From contig CAYZHK010000073.1 of the NCBI GenBank assembly GCA_964477685.1, forward strand, positions 1 to 6,889: a DNA stretch of 6,889 bases, given 5' to 3'. Under the pieces are notes generated by a model, which saw only the letters and a program-made list of their open reading frames with translations, had not been told where the DNA came from and did no database searches. Positions 5,538 to 6,889 of this stretch are shown here, piece after piece. The DNA comes from JACTUC01 sp964477685. GTDB taxonomy: Archaea; Thermoproteota; Methanomethylicia; Methanomethylicales; Methanomethylicaceae. The translations under genes and the position numbers were made by a program. Each line of letters starts with the position of its first letter. The first letter of the stretch is position 1.

Positions 5538-5723
5538 TTGAAGGGAATGATCAGGAAGTGCAGGGACTGCGGCGGCTACACCCTGAGCGAAGGGCGCTGC
5601 CCAAGGTGCAACGGGGAGCTGAGGAACCCGCACCCAGCAAAATTCTCGCCAGACGACAAGTACAGCAGGTTCAGGCTTGCTCTGAAGCTGGGGGAAGAGA
5701 AGAAGGCTGAGAGCCGGGGCTGA
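5538..5723 (+). CDS. nop10: H/ACA RNP protein Nop10
   Basis: Nop10 is a small subunit of the H/ACA ribonucleoprotein that guides pseudouridylation of rRNA, bridging Cbf5 and L7Ae. The product has a zinc ribbon with C8, C11, C21 and C24 (numbered from TTG 5538), followed by the family core N-P-H-P-A-K-F-S-P-D-D-K-Y and a basic helix. Three starts are possible. GTG 5529 overlaps the aif2a stop by four bases (64 residues). TTG 5538 has AAGGTGA upstream and gives the typical seven residues before the first cysteine (61 residues). ATG 5547 gives 58 residues. I chose TTG 5538 on family length, with GTG 5529 a close alternative. The aif2a-nop10 pairing is common in archaea. It converges on aglB. Confidence 0.92.
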   Translation: MKGMIRKCRDCGGYTLSEGRCPRCNGELRNPHPAKFSPDDKYSRFRLALKLGEEKKAESRG

Positions 5724-5731
5724 GCCAGAGA

Positions 5732-5743
5732 GGCCCTGGGGCC
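5732..5743. terminator. Small hairpin between convergent nop10 and aglB
   Basis: GGCC-CTGG-GGCC can form a 4-base stem and loop, extended weakly by AGCC (5723-5726) pairing with GGCT (5745-5748). It sits in the 23-base gap where nop10 and aglB converge. No T run accompanies it on either strand, so a terminator role is only a guess. Confidence 0.25.
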
Positions 5744-5746
5744 AGG

Positions 5747-6889
5747 CTAATAGTTCAGCTGGTAGACCATTACCCAGTAGTGCGAGGAGTAGTAGACCAG
5801 CTGCGTGTGGTTCAGAGGTGCTATGCTGATGCCCAGCTGGGAGTAGCCGGCGGCCCATGGCCCGAAGAGCATCTGGTAGAGGTATGTCGTGTTCGCACTG
5901 GGCCCTGCGGGGAGAGGCCATCCGACGGTCCCAGAGCCGGTGGAGAGGGAAACGGACTTTATGTAGTTGGATACGTCATAGGCACCAGCGGTATTGTTGG
6001 CGGCTATCTTCATCATTGCCGTGGATTTTTCAAAGTCGCCTAGGGAGGACCACGGGGGCAGGCCCACCGAGTAGTTGCCCACCGTTATGCCGATCCATGG
6101 CTCGTAGACGACGACGTGGGTGACGTTGAGCTTCTTGAAGGTCTCGAGGGCATAGGTCTCGTTGTTCAGGAATGCCTGGGCTATGAGGATGATCTGGGTC
6201 TCGTTGGATGTGTTGTTGTCGCTGATGGAACTCTTGTTCCCCATCACGTTTATCCAATAGCCATAGTCCCACCACTCGGCGACAACCGCACTGTCCGGGA
6301 GGTTGTCCCTCATCCATGCCAGGGCCTCCCTCCAGTCGGGGATGTCCTCGACAATGTTGCTCGACGAGGCCACTATCATGGCGGGCCTGTCGGCATAGCG
6401 GACGTTGTAGTAGGCAAGGGGCACCATGGCCACCAGGATGAGGGCTATGGCTAAGATGCCATACCATTTGTTCAGGGTGGTGGCCCTGGTCTTCCTGTCC
6501 ATTGGCTGTCTTATGATCGCCATGGCGTAGGTGAAGATGGAAGTAAGGGCCAGGCCTCCCAGCAGGGCCATGGCCGGGGCCACGATTATGAGGAGCCTGA
6601 TGTAGGAGCTGGCACCGTAGATCGCCGCCAGGGCAAAGAGCACCATGAAAACGTCCTTGGACCTCAGTCTCTTCACCGCCAGGTAGGCCCCTATGGGGGC
6701 CAGTATTACAAGGAGGTGGAAATTCGAGAAGAAGCTGTACCAGATGGCGGGGAACTGCTCGCCCACTGTCCCGACCACCGGGTTAATGCCCCTGAGGAAC
6801 GGGTTGAGGAAGAGGAGAAACTTGAACCCTACTTCGCCGAAGGCCCCGACCACCAGCAGGACCAGCAGCAGGCCCACGATCCCCACCAT
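5747..6889 (-). CDS. aglB: Oligosaccharyltransferase AglB (STT3 family), C-terminal part
   Basis: AglB transfers lipid-linked glycans to Asn in N-X-S/T sequons on the outer face of the archaeal membrane. The window holds 380 residues and the C-terminus; a complete AglB has about 13 membrane segments, so the ATG at the window edge is unlikely to be the start. Residue numbers are from that edge. TVGE (41-44) matches the TIXE/SVSE motif of the external loop. Hydrophobic segments lie near 1-18, 57-73, 80-96, 100-125 and 143-160, with the conserved Arg98 in YIRLL. The globular domain begins around 185 and has the sequon-binding W206-W-D-Y-G210. D285-F-E-K288-S-T-A-M292 fits the archaeal DxxKxxx(M/I) motif. 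The domain after WWDYG is only about 170 residues, typical of short-form AglB. The gene converges with nop10 and shares no unit with the other genes. Confidence 0.95.
   Translation of the reverse strand: MVGIVGLLLVLLVVGAFGEVGFKFLLFLNPFLRGINPVVGTVGEQFPAIWYSFFSNFHLLVILAPIGAYLAVKRLRSKDVFMVLFALAAIYGASSYIRLLIIVAPAMALLGGLALTSIFTYAMAIIRQPMDRKTRATTLNKWYGILAIALILVAMVPLAYYNVRYADRPAMIVASSSNIVEDIPDWREALAWMRDNLPDSAVVAEWWDYGYWINVMGNKSSISDNNTSNETQIILIAQAFLNNETYALETFKKLNVTHVVVYEPWIGITVGNYSVGLPPWSSLGDFEKSTAMMKIAANNTAGAYDVSNYIKSVSLSTGSGTVGWPLPAGPSANTTYLYQMLFGPWAAGYSQLGISIAPLNHTQLVYYSSHYWVMVYQLNY

Noticed and set aside
5439..5921. Minus-strand open frame of 160 codons opposite the end of aif2a and nop10
   Set aside because: It overlaps aif2a, nop10 and the aglB terminus in the wrong frame and shows no recognisable domain.
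1..6889. Search for CRISPR arrays, tRNA or rRNA genes, insertion sequences and defence genes
   Set aside because: No regularly spaced repeats, cloverleaf, transposase motif or target-site duplication was found. All long stretches are accounted for by housekeeping genes.

Overview
This window is chromosomal DNA from a GC-rich archaeon. It contains archaeal/eukaryotic-type information-processing genes (TFS, PCNA, two-subunit primase, GINS, eL42, eS27, aIF2-alpha, Nop10) and an archaeal AglB/STT3 oligosaccharyltransferase. Arginine codons are strongly biased to AGG, promoters carry TATA-like boxes, and ribosome-binding sites match the archaeal AGGAGGTGAT type. Gene order and protein sequence suggest the TACK side of the archaea, perhaps a thaumarchaeote/aigarchaeote-like lineage. 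That placement is an inference and would need a tree.

Layout: (1) Bases 1-180 hold the last 59 codons of an unrecognised plus-strand gene. (2) tfs (218-547) encodes the transcript-cleavage factor. (3) A promoter with a TATA box at 561-568 and a small palindrome at 574-587 precedes a tightly packed block: pcn (sliding clamp), priL and priS (primase), gins15 (CMG helicase subunit), rpl44e and rps27e (ribosomal proteins). Apart from 43 bases between pcn and priL, these genes overlap or lie within about 10 bases of each other. The block ends in an oligo-T run at 4647-4652. (4) A second promoter (TATA box at 4688-4695) drives aif2a (translation initiation) and nop10 (H/ACA RNP), which are also coupled. 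(5) aglB lies on the minus strand, convergent with nop10, and its 5' part runs off the right edge.

The plus-strand block joins three replisome parts (clamp, primase, GINS) to ribosome components and translation initiation. This is a known conserved replication-translation neighbourhood of archaea, so it is informative but not a new system. Five of the nine complete plus-strand proteins carry zinc-binding cysteine motifs and PriL carries the cysteine set for a 4Fe-4S cluster.

I found no mobile element, CRISPR array, tRNA, rRNA or defence system. The most useful second looks are an extra zinc-ribbon-like insertion in PriS, a palindrome within the pcn promoter, a promoter-like AT island inside gins15 ahead of the ribosomal genes, a G5/C5 hairpin between the two transcription units, and ten N-glycosylation sequons packed into the C-terminal domain of AglB.
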